Source: Bacteroidota bacterium | GTDB lineage: Bacteria > Bacteroidota > Bacteroidia > Cytophagales > Cytophagaceae | Direction: 5' to 3' | Length of the DNA: 48,652 nt | NCBI GenBank assembly: GCA_023392125.1 | Contig: JAEVZS010000003.1 | Span: forward strand, 1 to 48,652 | In this document: piece after piece, positions 7,913-17,797 of the stretch | Position numbering within the stretch: position 1 is the first letter of the stretch | Layout of the letters: every line of letters starts with the position of its first letter | Position numbers and translations under genes: made by a program | The notes under the pieces: model-generated | Seen by the model: the letters and a program-made list of their open reading frames with translations, nothing else | The model's database searches: none | What the model was told of the DNA's origin: nothing

Positions 7913-10153
7913 TCATCCACCAGGGATATCAATCTGTTTTTCAGCCACAAAGCCATTTGAAAAGATTCTGATATTTTTTTCCACATTACCAGCTCCTTTT
8001 CCCTTACTGATCTGCTCAGCATAAGAAAAGTAAATATACCCCTTCGCGCCCGGAGCGGTACCTTTCTGGAATGACTGAACAGATATACTCCCGCTTCCTT
8101 CTACTTTGTCAATCAGCAGTTCCTGATTACCTATATTCTGAAATTCAATAAAACCGATATCATTCCCCGTTCCGGCCGGTAATTGCAGTTTTCTGACCAG
8201 CATATACGCATAATCCGCTCCGGCCGGGAGCAGCCATGCAATCTCAATCCTGCGCGCTTCAGCAGCTTCCATACCATATATCGCTTTTGCAACATCCTGA
8301 ACAGACGAAGTATTCTGCTCTGTATGTAATACAGGAAGCTGCTCAATGGTCAACAATCCGGAAGAATCAGTCAGGAATGGACGGAGGCAACCATTGTTAT
8401 AAGCATATACATAGTTTACAAAAGAAGAAATTCTGCGCATAGCCAGATTTCGGTTATAGGTTTTCTCTCCGAGCGGACTTACATAGGCACGTACTCCCAA
8501 CCTGACCGGTAAGCCATTTTTCAGCTGCCGGTAAAGCTGCTCCATGAAATGTTCCAGACGATCCGCTCCCGCCGATACCTTATCGTCAAAAAACTGCTGC
8601 ATTTCTGCTATTTTCTGCCTTTTTTCATTTTCATCTCTCCCCCATTGTCCGGCAATATGCAGATAAACGGGCCGATAACGAAGATAATCATGGACAGACT
8701 GTAAATAATCAAGAGCAGTCAGCGTATCTCTGCTGCCTGAATCCGGCTGATCATTGTGAAAGTAGAGGTGCAATGGCAGCTTCTCATTTAGTGAAACCAT
8801 ATTTTCGGCAAACTGCCTTATTGTTTCGAGGCTGTCTTCATTTTCCTCCTTCTCAACACCCTGTCTTACTTTCCATATATCATTAAATCCTGCAATAGTG
8901 TCCCGCAGACTACCCGTACGATTTGAACTCAGATAAGCCCACTGACGTCCCGGCGCTATGGAGAAATACACATCGTTTGCTCCCGAGTTGTACGGCGTCC
9001 CCATATTTTCTGCTTTTTCCTGATACAAAAGCGCTCCTCTGCTTCTGAAAATATCAAAACCACCCAGTCCCGGCCACCAGGCGGAGCTAAAGTAAAGTGT
9101 GGAGTCAGCAGTGTCATACCATGGGGTGATATCGTCTGCCGGAGTGTTGACAGATGCTCCAAGATTGACCGGCTCATAATAGCTGTCTCCCTGTTTTCGC
9201 AATGCATACCAGATATCCATTTTCCCTTTGCCGCCAGGTCTGTCCGACACAAACAGCAATACATCTCTTCCGCCTATTCTGGTGAGGAATGGCTGGGTCG
9301 TTGAATATCCGGGATAATTAATAGTATTATCGAGCGAATATGGCTCTGTCCAGGCTCCCTGATCATAGCTGCTGACCATGATCCAGCAATTAAAATGCTG
9401 GTCACAGGCTGAAAAATAGAATTTTCTGCGATCTTCGGTAAATGTTCCGTTTGATACGTGTATCCCGGCACTATTAATTACTTCCGCAAACTCTCCTTCT
9501 GTCACCCAAGTCGATTTTTGAAGTGATGCCTGGTACAAGCGTACAGGAAAAAAAAGCTCATTACTTTCATCCTGTTTTTCTTCCAGTCGCTGGGATGAAA
9601 ACAGCATTACCGAGTCATATATCAATACCGGAGCGAATTCCGCATAAGGAGTATTGAGCCCTTCTATCCAGTACGCCGGTTGTGTATTACCGGATTGTTC
9701 TGAGTAGTGCAAAGCCAGCTCACAACCGGTAATTTCATTCATCAGCCTTTGTCGCATATATTCAGACAAACCTTCCTGAGTGCTGTATTTTCTCAGACTG
9801 TTTTTAGCCTCTCTGTAGTTTCCGGTGTTTTTTTGCAACAATCCCAGATAAAACAATGCCTCCGGATATTGCCTGAGCGAATCCTGCAGAATCAGCTGCC
9901 TGTAGAATTTTTCTGCTAAATCATACTCATTAGCATGTCTCAGCGCATCACAATACAGATTCAGAAGATGAATATCCGTCGTATCTGAAAGACGGGCTTT
10001 ATCATAGTAAATCGCAGCTCCCTGATAATCTTGCCCTGCAAATGCCAGATCTCCGTATTTCTTCCACTGTTTTTTACTCTGCGCAACTCCGGTGATACCA
10101 TATACCAACAGTAACAGCGCCCAGATATACTTAAGCCCCATACACAAACTCAT
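7913..10153 (-). CDS. PorE-like T9SS protein: TPR, PD40 propeller, OmpA-like domain
   Basis: A 746-residue envelope protein. A signal sequence ends near residue 25 (GVAQ). TPR-like helices at about 30-150 are followed by WD40-like PD40 blades (about 160-430) with repeats such as LLFVSDRPGGKGKMDIWYA, LYFSSAWWPGLGGFDIF and AYLSSNR. An OmpA-like domain (about 455-600) begins LYFHNDQPDSGSRDTLT and continues with LRYRPVY. The C-terminal 90 residues (FIEFQNIGNQELLI) resemble a DUF1573-type beta domain. PorE proteins are thought to link the PorP/SprF-containing outer-membrane complex to peptidoglycan. It is the last gene of the operon, 12 bases after the PorP-like gene. ATG 10153 is used; ATG 10141 is possible. 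Confidence 0.85.
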   Translation of the reverse strand: MSLCMGLKYIWALLLLVYGITGVAQSKKQWKKYGDLAFAGQDYQGAAIYYDKARLSDTTDIHLLNLYCDALRHANEYDLAEKFYRQLILQDSLRQYPEALFYLGLLQKNTGNYREAKNSLRKYSTQEGLSEYMRQRLMNEITGCELALHYSEQSGNTQPAYWIEGLNTPYAEFAPVLIYDSVMLFSSQRLEEKQDESNELFFPVRLYQASLQKSTWVTEGEFAEVINSAGIHVSNGTFTEDRRKFYFSACDQHFNCWIMVSSYDQGAWTEPYSLDNTINYPGYSTTQPFLTRIGGRDVLLFVSDRPGGKGKMDIWYALRKQGDSYYEPVNLGASVNTPADDITPWYDTADSTLYFSSAWWPGLGGFDIFRSRGALLYQEKAENMGTPYNSGANDVYFSIAPGRQWAYLSSNRTGSLRDTIAGFNDIWKVRQGVEKEENEDSLETIRQFAENMVSLNEKLPLHLYFHNDQPDSGSRDTLTALDYLQSVHDYLRYRPVYLHIAGQWGRDENEKRQKIAEMQQFFDDKVSAGADRLEHFMEQLYRQLKNGLPVRLGVRAYVSPLGEKTYNRNLAMRRISSFVNYVYAYNNGCLRPFLTDSSGLLTIEQLPVLHTEQNTSSVQDVAKAIYGMEAAEARRIEIAWLLPAGADYAYMLVRKLQLPAGTGNDIGFIEFQNIGNQELLIDKVEGSGSISVQSFQKGTAPGAKGYIYFSYAEQISKGKGAGNVEKNIRIFSNGFVAEKQIDIPGG

Positions 10154-10165
10154 CGTTCATAACCA

Positions 10166-11191
10166 CTACATAAAATCAGGACAATCTCTGTATTTCCTTC
10201 TGTCAGGCATTTTTCCGATACGGTATGTAAGACCGATTTCCCACCCTCCCTGTCCCCTGCTGGCAGGTACCAGCCGGCTATAATTAAGATCATAGCTCAG
10301 ACCAACATACCATTCATTATAATCCATTCCCAATGTAACATAAGCGGCATCACTGGCTCTGGTATATATACCCGCATAAAGGGCCCGATAGCGATACATA
10401 TGGTTTTCTACTATATATCTGCCCGCCACTCCCGGAGTAAACTGGAAAAAAGTTCCCTGAACCATAAACAGCATCATAGGCAGAACATCAATTTTCTGAT
10501 CTACCCTGAATGATCCTGAAGCATGCAGATTAAGTCTTCTGTCAAGACGTATTTCCGTATTTTGCATAAAGCTCTGACGAGGCTTTAATATATTATAAAA
10601 GCTCATTCCGAGAGTAATTTTTTTTCTTTTCTCAGGTTGCCAGTGATAATATATACCTGCATTCACATCCGGATAAAAAACGGAAAAACCCGTAAAACTT
10701 TCATTGCTCGGTAACCAGGGCATATAAGTTCCGCCATACTGATGCGGAAGATACTGGCTGTCAAACTGCAGTCGTTGCATATCAAACGTTCGCTGAGTAA
10801 TGGTGGCCTGTACTCCCATGTTGAGATAGCTGAGACGCCGGCGGTCAAAAGGAATCGAATAAGCCAGAGACAGCCCGGCCAGCAGATTGGAATAATGTGA
10901 ATCACCGGCGCGGTCATAGTAAAAATTAAAACCGGCATTAAAGTTTTTTTTATCGGCAAAATCGCGGGCATCCACACTTAGGGCAACAGTATTGTACGGC
11001 ACTGATACTGTACCCCATTGCATACGGTATAATGCATTGAAGCGATACGTTCCATTGAAGCCTCCTGCAGAAGCCGGATTAACAGTAAGAGGAGACAGCT
11101 GATACTGCGAAAAATGAATATCCTGTGATCTGACCTGAAAAAACAAGGCAGATAAAATAAAAAACACAATAGATAGCCTGTAACTCAACAC
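10166..11191 (-). CDS. PorP/SprF family T9SS outer-membrane protein
   Basis: A 341-residue outer-membrane beta-barrel protein. A signal peptide ends near residue 22 (FQVRS-Q) and is followed by the family hallmark DIHFSQYQLSPLTVNPASAGG. Further family features are RMQWGTV, alternating amphipathic strands and a YELGLTYRI-like end (EIGLTYRIGK). PorP/SprF paralogues help export or anchor the large gliding-type C-terminal-domain protein encoded beside them, here the gene immediately upstream. The first codon is GTG (11191); no ATG exists between it and the in-frame stop upstream. The gap to the upstream gene is 16 bases, so translation is probably coupled. Confidence 0.92.
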   Translation of the reverse strand: MLSYRLSIVFFILSALFFQVRSQDIHFSQYQLSPLTVNPASAGGFNGTYRFNALYRMQWGTVSVPYNTVALSVDARDFADKKNFNAGFNFYYDRAGDSHYSNLLAGLSLAYSIPFDRRRLSYLNMGVQATITQRTFDMQRLQFDSQYLPHQYGGTYMPWLPSNESFTGFSVFYPDVNAGIYYHWQPEKRKKITLGMSFYNILKPRQSFMQNTEIRLDRRLNLHASGSFRVDQKIDVLPMMLFMVQGTFFQFTPGVAGRYIVENHMYRYRALYAGIYTRASDAAYVTLGMDYNEWYVGLSYDLNYSRLVPASRGQGGWEIGLTYRIGKMPDRRKYRDCPDFM

Positions 11192-11207
11192 TAAAACTCT
11201 CCATTTA

Positions 11208-14200
11208 TTACTTTAATACCGTCACATTACCTTTCTTAAAGAAAGTCTTACCACCTATACATTTTACTTCCAGATAATAGACAAAAACCGCAGGATCCAC
11301 TTTTCGTCCTCTGTAAGTTCCATCCCAGCCCTCACTCTGATGAGTAGATTCAAATACTTTTTCTCCCCAACGGTCATAAACCACAAACACCATTTCTTCA
11401 ATGAAGCTTCCCCGGACATACAAAACATCATTATTCCCATCCTCATTGGGTGAAAATGCATTGGGTACAAACATGTTGGGCTCCTCACAGATCACCGGAA
11501 TTACTTCGATCAGAAGACTGGTATCGATCCTGCACCCGGCACGCTGATCTGTGACTGTTACCCAGTATTCGGTTGTGACAGGCGGAGCTGCTACCGGATC
11601 AGTAGAATGCGGATTGCCCAGCGAATATTCCGGAGTCCAGTGATAATGATATGGTAGCACGGGACGTACATGAATAACAGTTGAGGTACCTTCATATATC
11701 GTGTCTTTATCTGCCCAGGCTGTGAGCATTCCATCTCTGAGTGAAGACAACTCGACCAGTACGGAATCTCTGTAAATACAACCATACGAATTTATAGCTG
11801 TGACATAATAATAACGGGTCCGGTCAGGACGGGCAACAACATGGGATGTATCGGTACGTCCATCGATATATACCTCCGGTCGCCACTGATAAGTAAGCTG
11901 GTCATTCGGCAGAGTGCTCGATGCATGTATGTTCGCGGCATCCCCGATACAGATATACGCCGGGGCTGAAGTTTCAATAAACAAATCGGTAAGTACGATA
12001 CGCACCGAATCAATGCCGGTACACCCTATATTATTTTCAGCTTTGATATAATAATAACTCTCCTTGCCCATCGGATTAACTGTCACAGCCGGGATAGCCG
12101 GATCAGGATTCAGCCGGTCAGAAAAGTCAGGATAGCCGGACCAGTGATAAGTCACAGGATTGCCAGAAGCAAATGTAAGATCAAGTAAAAACGGGCCATC
12201 ATAGCTACAGGCCTCGATGGAAGCCTCCACATCAATATCTACCGGATGAAGTATCACGAACTGTGTGATCGTATCTGTACAAATTCCATCGGACATAAGC
12301 AGGGTATATTCCAGCGAGCTCTCGGGAGTGCTGATCGGATTGGCCAACGATGTATCATTAAGCCAGGTTGCCGGACTCCATTGATAGCTGTTATTCTTAT
12401 CGGCGGGCAACAATCCCAGCCTGGCGGAATCGCCGGGACAAATCGGCAACGGAGATAATGCGTATGTCGTATCCAGATGAACATCCGCATATACAGAATC
12501 ATTATGTACACAGCCCAGCTCATTTATCGCTGTTACGTATATATACCCGGGACGCTTTGGCCTTATAACTATGTGAGAGGTATCTGCCGGTCCCCCAATA
12601 GAATGAAGAGGAGACCATTGAAAAGTTAAGTCATCATCTTCGAGGCCGGTACCAATATGCAGTTCCGTCTCTTCGCAAAACACGATGCTATCTGCCGATA
12701 GCTCTATATAAAGATCACTTACTACCACCACAAACGATGTGGTATCATAACATTCGTACTGATTAATAGCTTTCAGATAATACCGGATCTTTTTGTCATG
12801 CTGATCAATAATCAGCTCAGAATCCGACGGATCCTGATTGAGCAGATCATCAAACTCCGAGGTCAGAGACCACTGAAACCTGTCAGGCATACCAGTATAG
12901 GCAGGAGAAAGCCGCAGAGGCATATCGCTGCTGCAAACTTTCAGATCATCCATGTCAACTTCAAGCGGATTCAGTATAACTTCCTGTACTATAGTATCCG
13001 TACATACACCATTTGATACCAGAAGAGTATATTCTATGGAAGATTCCGGTTTTGCAATCGGATTGGACACCGTCGGGTCACTCAGCCATATCAGAGGAGT
13101 CCAGCGATAAGTAATCGTATCTACATTTTTTGGCATAATGCCAATCTGGGCAAATTCTCCGGGACATATGTTGACCAGAGGAAGTGAATAAGACGTATCT
13201 GATATAATAACAATCTCCCGTTCTGTGCTGTCATTGAGATTGCAGGTAGCTACATCCTCAAGTCTGAGCTTAATTTTATATATTCCCGCTTTTGTGTACG
13301 TATGGATCGGTACCCGCTCACGGGAAGTAGTTCCATCACCAAAATCCCAGTAGTAGTTAGTATTTGCCTGCTCCAGACTACGGTTAATGATTTCCAGCTC
13401 GAAAGGTGCACATCCTATATCCGGTATATCAAAATCAGCGATCACAGCCGGCATGTCAAAATTAAACTTAAATACGGCATTATTACAGTTGATGCTGCCA
13501 TTGACAGGAGAATGCGCATTGGCCGGCTCTATCGGAAAATCAGAATTCCCTCTGCACCCGGCACATACAGACTGATATATTTTTCCTTTACGGTCAAAAC
13601 GGCTGGTTCCCCCGTCAACATGCTCTTCTGAAACATTTCCTCCCATAAAGGTGGCATAATGTAAAGCAGAGGCATCATCTTCCATAACCAGAAGGTAAAA
13701 ATCGCTACCGTCGGTCGTTGTCTGAAAAGCATCAGGGGTAACCGGCAATCCGGTAGTATACCCTGCGTTATTTCTTAAGAAATTATGATGATTGGATGCT
13801 CCTCCCCAGCCGGATAAATATATTTTCCGGCACACATCTACCAAAAAAGCCGTAGGAGAAATATCAGGACCGCCGGAACCTGTTCCCAATGCTGTGCTCC
13901 ACATCAATGTATCCAGCAAAGGACTGAGCTTGGTTATAAACTGACCGCTATTGGGTACTGCATACTTTACATTATACACAAAAGCAGAGTCTTTACCCTC
14001 AGTCTGTCCGAATATATATACATAATCAAGATAATCCGTTTCTATAAAGTATGCCTGATCATATTCTTCTGATCCCCAGTAAGTAGATCGAATAAGGGTT
14101 TGTCCTGAAGCATCCAGATAAGCTACAAAGGCATCACTTCTCCCGCCGCCAAAATCCGCCTGCACGACCTCTCCTTCCGTGGGAAAATCTGCAGAGCGGG

Positions 14201-15836
14201 TTCCACCTGTAACATATATCCCGCCCGTTTTATCCAGGGCAAGAGAATAAATTGCATCAGGTCCCGAACCACCCAGATAAGTACTCCAGAGAATATTTCT
14301 CAGCTGGGCATCCATTTTAACAATAACTCCATCCAGTCTGCCCCCGCCATAGCTGGTCTGCCAGGTATTACCCACAATCGGGAAATCATCAGAACTGGTG
14401 CAGGTAGCAATATAGATATTGTTATTTTGGTCAATATCTATTTCACCTCTCATTTCATCCGCATAATTGTATTTCAGAGTATCATGAGCCCACGGTCCAT
14501 ACTGTACATAAAGACTCCCGGCGAATGAATAGAGGGAATCATACCGTGTGGAATTAAGCCCGTCATTGCCGGAGCCACCGAGATAGGTGGATGATTTTAG
14601 CTCATCACCGCCCCTGCTGAGCTTTAGTACAAACATATCACACCCGTACAGATACTGAATACCCAGACCCGGCAATACTCTTATCCGCTTCACATCAAAA
14701 GTCGTCTGATTATTAAATGATCTGTCATAGGCATCAGGTGTAGTCGGAAAATCCCAGGAACCGGTTGTTCCGAAAACATACAATTCATTCTGGGCATTAC
14801 ATATCATACTATGCGGGGCTTCATAACCACTCCCGCCGATCAGGGTAGACCAGACCATAAATGTGCCGGTCGTATCATACTTTGTCACAGCAATATCAGA
14901 GCCCCATACGTAAAACTGATTGTATGCCCCCATCGTAGTGGGATACCCTCCTGAGAATACGATACTCCCACTATATAGAAAGCCTTCATGATCATAGGTT
15001 GCCGTAAAACCAAAATTGTCTGCTGTAGATCCGGAAAAAGTGGAAAAAATAAGTTCAGGATCTATAATCAGTGTTTTATTCCGGTCATATCCCCCGGGAA
15101 ATTCAAAACCATACTCTTCCCCGACTTTCTTATAAACACACTCCACTACCGAAGTATCGGAACCAAATTTTTCAAAAGCTACAGGACTGGATTCAATAAT
15201 TTTTCCGACACTTGTATATAGCTCCAAACGACCGCTTTTTTGTTTGATCAGGTCAATTCCTTCATACAAGAAACGTATATGCGCCGGATCTGCGCCCGGA
15301 TGAATAAAAAAATCATATTTCAGATTGGTATCATGACGGTATAAAACCAGATCAATACCCTTGTACAGATTCTTATAGTATATACGGGTGAAAGCGCCTG
15401 CCCTGAAAGACCATTTTTCCGGATTATCTCCGGTAATATAGTTAAAATACTCAGGCAACTGATTGACACCACTTACTTCTACTTCCGGATTAGCTCCGAC
15501 AAAACGCATTTTATAAGCATGTCCTTTCTGCTCCTGTGCAGGCTCATTCGGTTTTCCTACACTTATTCCGCCCGACTTTCCGTGCCTGTGTCTTTCTTTT
15601 AAGGTCTCTTCACTCAGAAGATTAAACGTAAAGCCATCTTTTTCGATAAAAATTACCCCGTTCCCGAGTTCTGCTCTAAACAATACAACATCCCCCCACT
15701 GTCCCTTATTTTCAATAAACCGAAAAGCATCACCGGATGACGAAGGATTATGTGCCAACAGGATGCCAGGCTGAAAGATAAGAACAGACAGTATACAGAA
15801 TAAAAAAAACGATATTTTCACCTTTGTTAATACCAT
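11208..15836 (-). CDS. Giant cell-surface protein: DUF7948, SBBP repeats, PKD, Ig-like repeats, gliding-type C-terminal domain
   Basis: A 1542-residue secreted protein. The signal peptide ends near residue 28. Residues 38-265 (FIENKGQWGD onward) are the DUF7948 domain found before SBBP beta-propellers. SBBP repeats with STYLGGSG or STLIGGSG motifs fill about 265-790. A PKD domain spans about 798-878 with WDFGDG at 830-835. Two long Ig-like repeats (882-1365) and one further Ig-like module follow. The gliding-motility-associated type B sorting domain starts near 1448 (PNAFSPNEDG, then YDRWGEKVF and GWDGTYRG). Such proteins are exported by T9SS and act as adhesins or surface filaments, SprB-like. 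It heads the operon with PorP/SprF and PorE-like genes, the usual partnership. Confidence 0.93.
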   Translation of the reverse strand: MVLTKVKISFFLFCILSVLIFQPGILLAHNPSSSGDAFRFIENKGQWGDVVLFRAELGNGVIFIEKDGFTFNLLSEETLKERHRHGKSGGISVGKPNEPAQEQKGHAYKMRFVGANPEVEVSGVNQLPEYFNYITGDNPEKWSFRAGAFTRIYYKNLYKGIDLVLYRHDTNLKYDFFIHPGADPAHIRFLYEGIDLIKQKSGRLELYTSVGKIIESSPVAFEKFGSDTSVVECVYKKVGEEYGFEFPGGYDRNKTLIIDPELIFSTFSGSTADNFGFTATYDHEGFLYSGSIVFSGGYPTTMGAYNQFYVWGSDIAVTKYDTTGTFMVWSTLIGGSGYEAPHSMICNAQNELYVFGTTGSWDFPTTPDAYDRSFNNQTTFDVKRIRVLPGLGIQYLYGCDMFVLKLSRGGDELKSSTYLGGSGNDGLNSTRYDSLYSFAGSLYVQYGPWAHDTLKYNYADEMRGEIDIDQNNNIYIATCTSSDDFPIVGNTWQTSYGGGRLDGVIVKMDAQLRNILWSTYLGGSGPDAIYSLALDKTGGIYVTGGTRSADFPTEGEVVQADFGGGRSDAFVAYLDASGQTLIRSTYWGSEEYDQAYFIETDYLDYVYIFGQTEGKDSAFVYNVKYAVPNSGQFITKLSPLLDTLMWSTALGTGSGGPDISPTAFLVDVCRKIYLSGWGGASNHHNFLRNNAGYTTGLPVTPDAFQTTTDGSDFYLLVMEDDASALHYATFMGGNVSEEHVDGGTSRFDRKGKIYQSVCAGCRGNSDFPIEPANAHSPVNGSINCNNAVFKFNFDMPAVIADFDIPDIGCAPFELEIINRSLEQANTNYYWDFGDGTTSRERVPIHTYTKAGIYKIKLRLEDVATCNLNDSTEREIVIISDTSYSLPLVNICPGEFAQIGIMPKNVDTITYRWTPLIWLSDPTVSNPIAKPESSIEYTLLVSNGVCTDTIVQEVILNPLEVDMDDLKVCSSDMPLRLSPAYTGMPDRFQWSLTSEFDDLLNQDPSDSELIIDQHDKKIRYYLKAINQYECYDTTSFVVVVSDLYIELSADSIVFCEETELHIGTGLEDDDLTFQWSPLHSIGGPADTSHIVIRPKRPGYIYVTAINELGCVHNDSVYADVHLDTTYALSPLPICPGDSARLGLLPADKNNSYQWSPATWLNDTSLANPISTPESSLEYTLLMSDGICTDTITQFVILHPVDIDVEASIEACSYDGPFLLDLTFASGNPVTYHWSGYPDFSDRLNPDPAIPAVTVNPMGKESYYYIKAENNIGCTGIDSVRIVLTDLFIETSAPAYICIGDAANIHASSTLPNDQLTYQWRPEVYIDGRTDTSHVVARPDRTRYYYVTAINSYGCIYRDSVLVELSSLRDGMLTAWADKDTIYEGTSTVIHVRPVLPYHYHWTPEYSLGNPHSTDPVAAPPVTTEYWVTVTDQRAGCRIDTSLLIEVIPVICEEPNMFVPNAFSPNEDGNNDVLYVRGSFIEEMVFVVYDRWGEKVFESTHQSEGWDGTYRGRKVDPAVFVYYLEVKCIGGKTFFKKGNVTVLK
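11742..13193 (-). repeat. Two 242-residue tandem repeats in the giant surface protein
   Basis: Residues 882-1123 and 1124-1365 are two copies of a block of three Ig-like modules, diverged in sequence but collinear. Anchors repeat at the same offset of 242: ICPG (Cys891 and Cys1133), NPIxxPESSxEYTLL, NGVCTDTI and DGICTDTI, VTAINxxGC, and TDTSHVV or ADTSHIV. Confidence 0.85.
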
Positions 15837-15919
15837 ATGAACAATAAAAGGTAAACAATATTCAATTGTATTAATTTACGTTAAAAGCGCCTTATTTCTA
15901 TAAAAATTACAATAAAAAA

Positions 15920-15942
15920 TGGCTGAATTATATTTTCAGCCA
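15920..15942 (-). terminator. Probable terminator of the hydrolase gene
   Basis: An 8-bp stem TGGCTGAA (15920-15927) with TTCAGCCA (15935-15942) and a 7-base loop is followed on the minus strand by a TTTTTATT tract. It lies about 90 bases past the hydrolase stop. Confidence 0.6.
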
Positions 15943-16033
15943 GTTAAATACGTAGTTTCATCAATCTCTACCCTGAGTATATACCGAAATCTGCATATCA
16001 TTAAACCTGCGCAACAGCAAATAAACGAAGTGC

Positions 16034-16699
16034 TTATATAAATCTTTCAAACCAGGCAACAGTCAGAGAAGCAACCTCCATCAATTTGCCCGGCTCTTCA
16101 AACAAATGCGATGCACCCGGAACCAGGACCAGGTCTTTGTCAACCGACTGCTCCAGTGCGTTGATCGCTACTTCGTTCATGCCGATAACCGGCTGGTCCA
16201 GGCTTCCCACAATCAGGCGGACTGGTGCAATCACTTCAGGCAGATCTCTCAATACCAGATCAGGACGACCACCCCGGCTTACCACTGCTTTGATACGATC
16301 ACCGAATACAGCTGCCGCTTTCAGCGCCGAAGCCGCTCCCGTACTGGCCCCGAAGTACCCCAGAGGCAACTCCCTTGTTTCGTAAAAATCGCTTACCCAG
16401 TTTGTTATACCAATCAGACGTTCAGTAAGCAGATCCGTATCAAAGCGGTTATTTACCACTCTGTTTTCATAAACCGTCAGCAAATCAAACACTAAAGTAG
16501 CAAATTTATGTTTATGGAGCTCATTTGCAACCAGTTTATTTCGATTACTAAAACGACTGCTTCCGCTTCCGTGACTAAAGAGGATGATTCCTTTTGCTTT
16601 TTCGGGGATCATCAGATCTCCTGACAAAAAAGTCTGCCCTACGGGTATATTAATTGTTTCCTCAAATATGGTTCTTGTTCTCTCCTGCTCTCTTTCCAT
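16034..16699 (-). CDS. Alpha/beta hydrolase, dienelactone hydrolase-like
   Basis: A 221-residue cytoplasmic serine hydrolase. It has the oxyanion-side motif HGSGSSRFSNRN near residue 43, the nucleophile elbow GASTG (Ser near 119), an Asp in GSLDQPV and a His in GASHLF near residue 200. These give a complete Ser-Asp-His triad in the order of the alpha/beta hydrolase fold. Members of this branch are called dienelactone hydrolase family, but the substrate here is unknown. It follows the phosphoribosyltransferase gene by 16 bases. From memory this pairing is common in bacteria and sometimes occurs as a fusion, which suggests a shared but undefined role. Confidence 0.85.
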   Translation of the reverse strand: MEREQERTRTIFEETINIPVGQTFLSGDLMIPEKAKGIILFSHGSGSSRFSNRNKLVANELHKHKFATLVFDLLTVYENRVVNNRFDTDLLTERLIGITNWVSDFYETRELPLGYFGASTGAASALKAAAVFGDRIKAVVSRGGRPDLVLRDLPEVIAPVRLIVGSLDQPVIGMNEVAINALEQSVDKDLVLVPGASHLFEEPGKLMEVASLTVAWFERFI

Positions 16700-16715
16700 T
16701 GCTCTATCCTCCCTT

Positions 16716-17357
16716 TTATTTTTTCAGTAATTGCATAATTTCCTGATCCTCCATTGCATGAAAATCTTTGTAGAACTGGCCGACAGCATAAAACGGTTCC
16801 GGTTTTGCCAGCACCACCATTTTATCTGCATGACCAAATAGCCGGACAGACGACGAGGGAGCTACGGGAGCTGCTACAATCACTTTGTCCGCTCCGTTAC
16901 GTTTGCACATTTCTACGATGGGTATAAGTGTGGCTCCGGTAGCGATACCATCATCTGTAATCACAACGGTTCTTCCTTTCATAACCGGAAGAGGCTCTCC
17001 ATTACGATACGTCAGAATACGCCGGGCTATTTCTCTCAGCTTTTCTTCACGGACTTTCTCAACAATCTCCCGGTTAAGCCGCATCCCGGTTTTATCGGAC
17101 AGATACATGGAGCCATCTTCTGCCACTGCTCCAAAAGCATATTCCTCATTGCCGGGATAGCCCATCTTTTTTGATACAACCACTGAGAATTCAGAACCAA
17201 GCTCTCTGGAAACATAATAGGCAATCTCAATTCCCCCTCTGGGCACACCCAGTATAAGCGGGTCACCTCCCAGTTCTTCGTCTTTCATTACCTTTCCTAA
17301 TCGTATTCCTGCTTCCTTTCGGTTTTCGAATAAAATTTCTTCTCTGAATGATGCCAT
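16716..17357 (-). CDS. Phosphoribosyltransferase-domain protein
   Basis: A 213-residue protein with the type I PRTase fold. An N-terminal R(E)EAGIRLGK-like segment and GVPRGGIEIA (near 38-47) are followed by the PRPP-binding motif VVITDDGIATGATL (about 131-144). The dipeptide DD and the GATL loop that hold PRPP and magnesium are intact. The substrate base is not evident; this group is usually annotated only as phosphoribosyltransferase. It is the first gene of a two-gene operon with the alpha/beta hydrolase. The start is ATG 17357. Confidence 0.87.
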   Translation of the reverse strand: MASFREEILFENRKEAGIRLGKVMKDEELGGDPLILGVPRGGIEIAYYVSRELGSEFSVVVSKKMGYPGNEEYAFGAVAEDGSMYLSDKTGMRLNREIVEKVREEKLREIARRILTYRNGEPLPVMKGRTVVITDDGIATGATLIPIVEMCKRNGADKVIVAAPVAPSSSVRLFGHADKMVVLAKPEPFYAVGQFYKDFHAMEDQEIMQLLKK

Positions 17358-17745
17358 AATACTATATCTTCTTCGCTTTCTCTTATATCTGATTACATAC
17401 TAAATGATTGGCTCCGTTTCCGAAACAGACAGGCACTCTGCTGCCAAACAACGGAATGCCTGATAATTTTGATGATATCATAAACGGACAAAGCCGGCCT
17501 CCGAATAGCTCAGAGCCGGCTTTATTCTGTATCGCTGGAAAGGATGCTTTAAAAGAAATTCTGTCTCTCCGACAAAATCCGCCAAATTATTTACATAGCT
17601 ATGAACTTTTCTCAAAAGCCCGGTCAATTCTGATGCTGCATATATGTCCCGTATTCCCTTCATTACTTCCCCTCCATATTTTCATACTCTCTGTTTCATA
17701 ACAAAAAGCAGAAAAAATAAGTTGACTTTCCCCCAGGCGAAACAA
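17358..17745. other. Intergenic stretch with one hairpin
   Basis: No convincing gene is present. A 9-bp perfect stem AAAGCCGGC (17490-17498) with GCCGGCTTT (17515-17523) and a 16-base loop is visible, without a long T run on either side. A 61-residue minus-strand frame (17478-17663) runs through this hairpin and has no recognisable motif. The stretch should contain the promoter of the phosphoribosyltransferase operon, but no clean TAnnTTTG box was seen. Confidence 0.4.
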
Positions 17746-17775
17746 AAAGGGCTACCCGGATCCGGGTAGCCCTTT
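17746..17775 (-). terminator. Intrinsic terminator of dnaK
   Basis: A perfect 30-base palindrome (15-base arms, 17746-17760 and 17761-17775, centre GGATCC) has AAAGGG/CCCTTT ends and lies 22 bases past the dnaK stop. The minus strand continues TTTTTG, as in an intrinsic terminator. Confidence 0.9.
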
Positions 17776-17797
17776 CATACTTTATCAGAAAAATCAA

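Noticed and set aside
17478..17663. A 61-residue minus-strand ORF between the phosphoribosyltransferase and dnaK genes
   Set aside because: No motif, and its 3' end runs through an inverted-repeat hairpin, so it is more likely untranslated.
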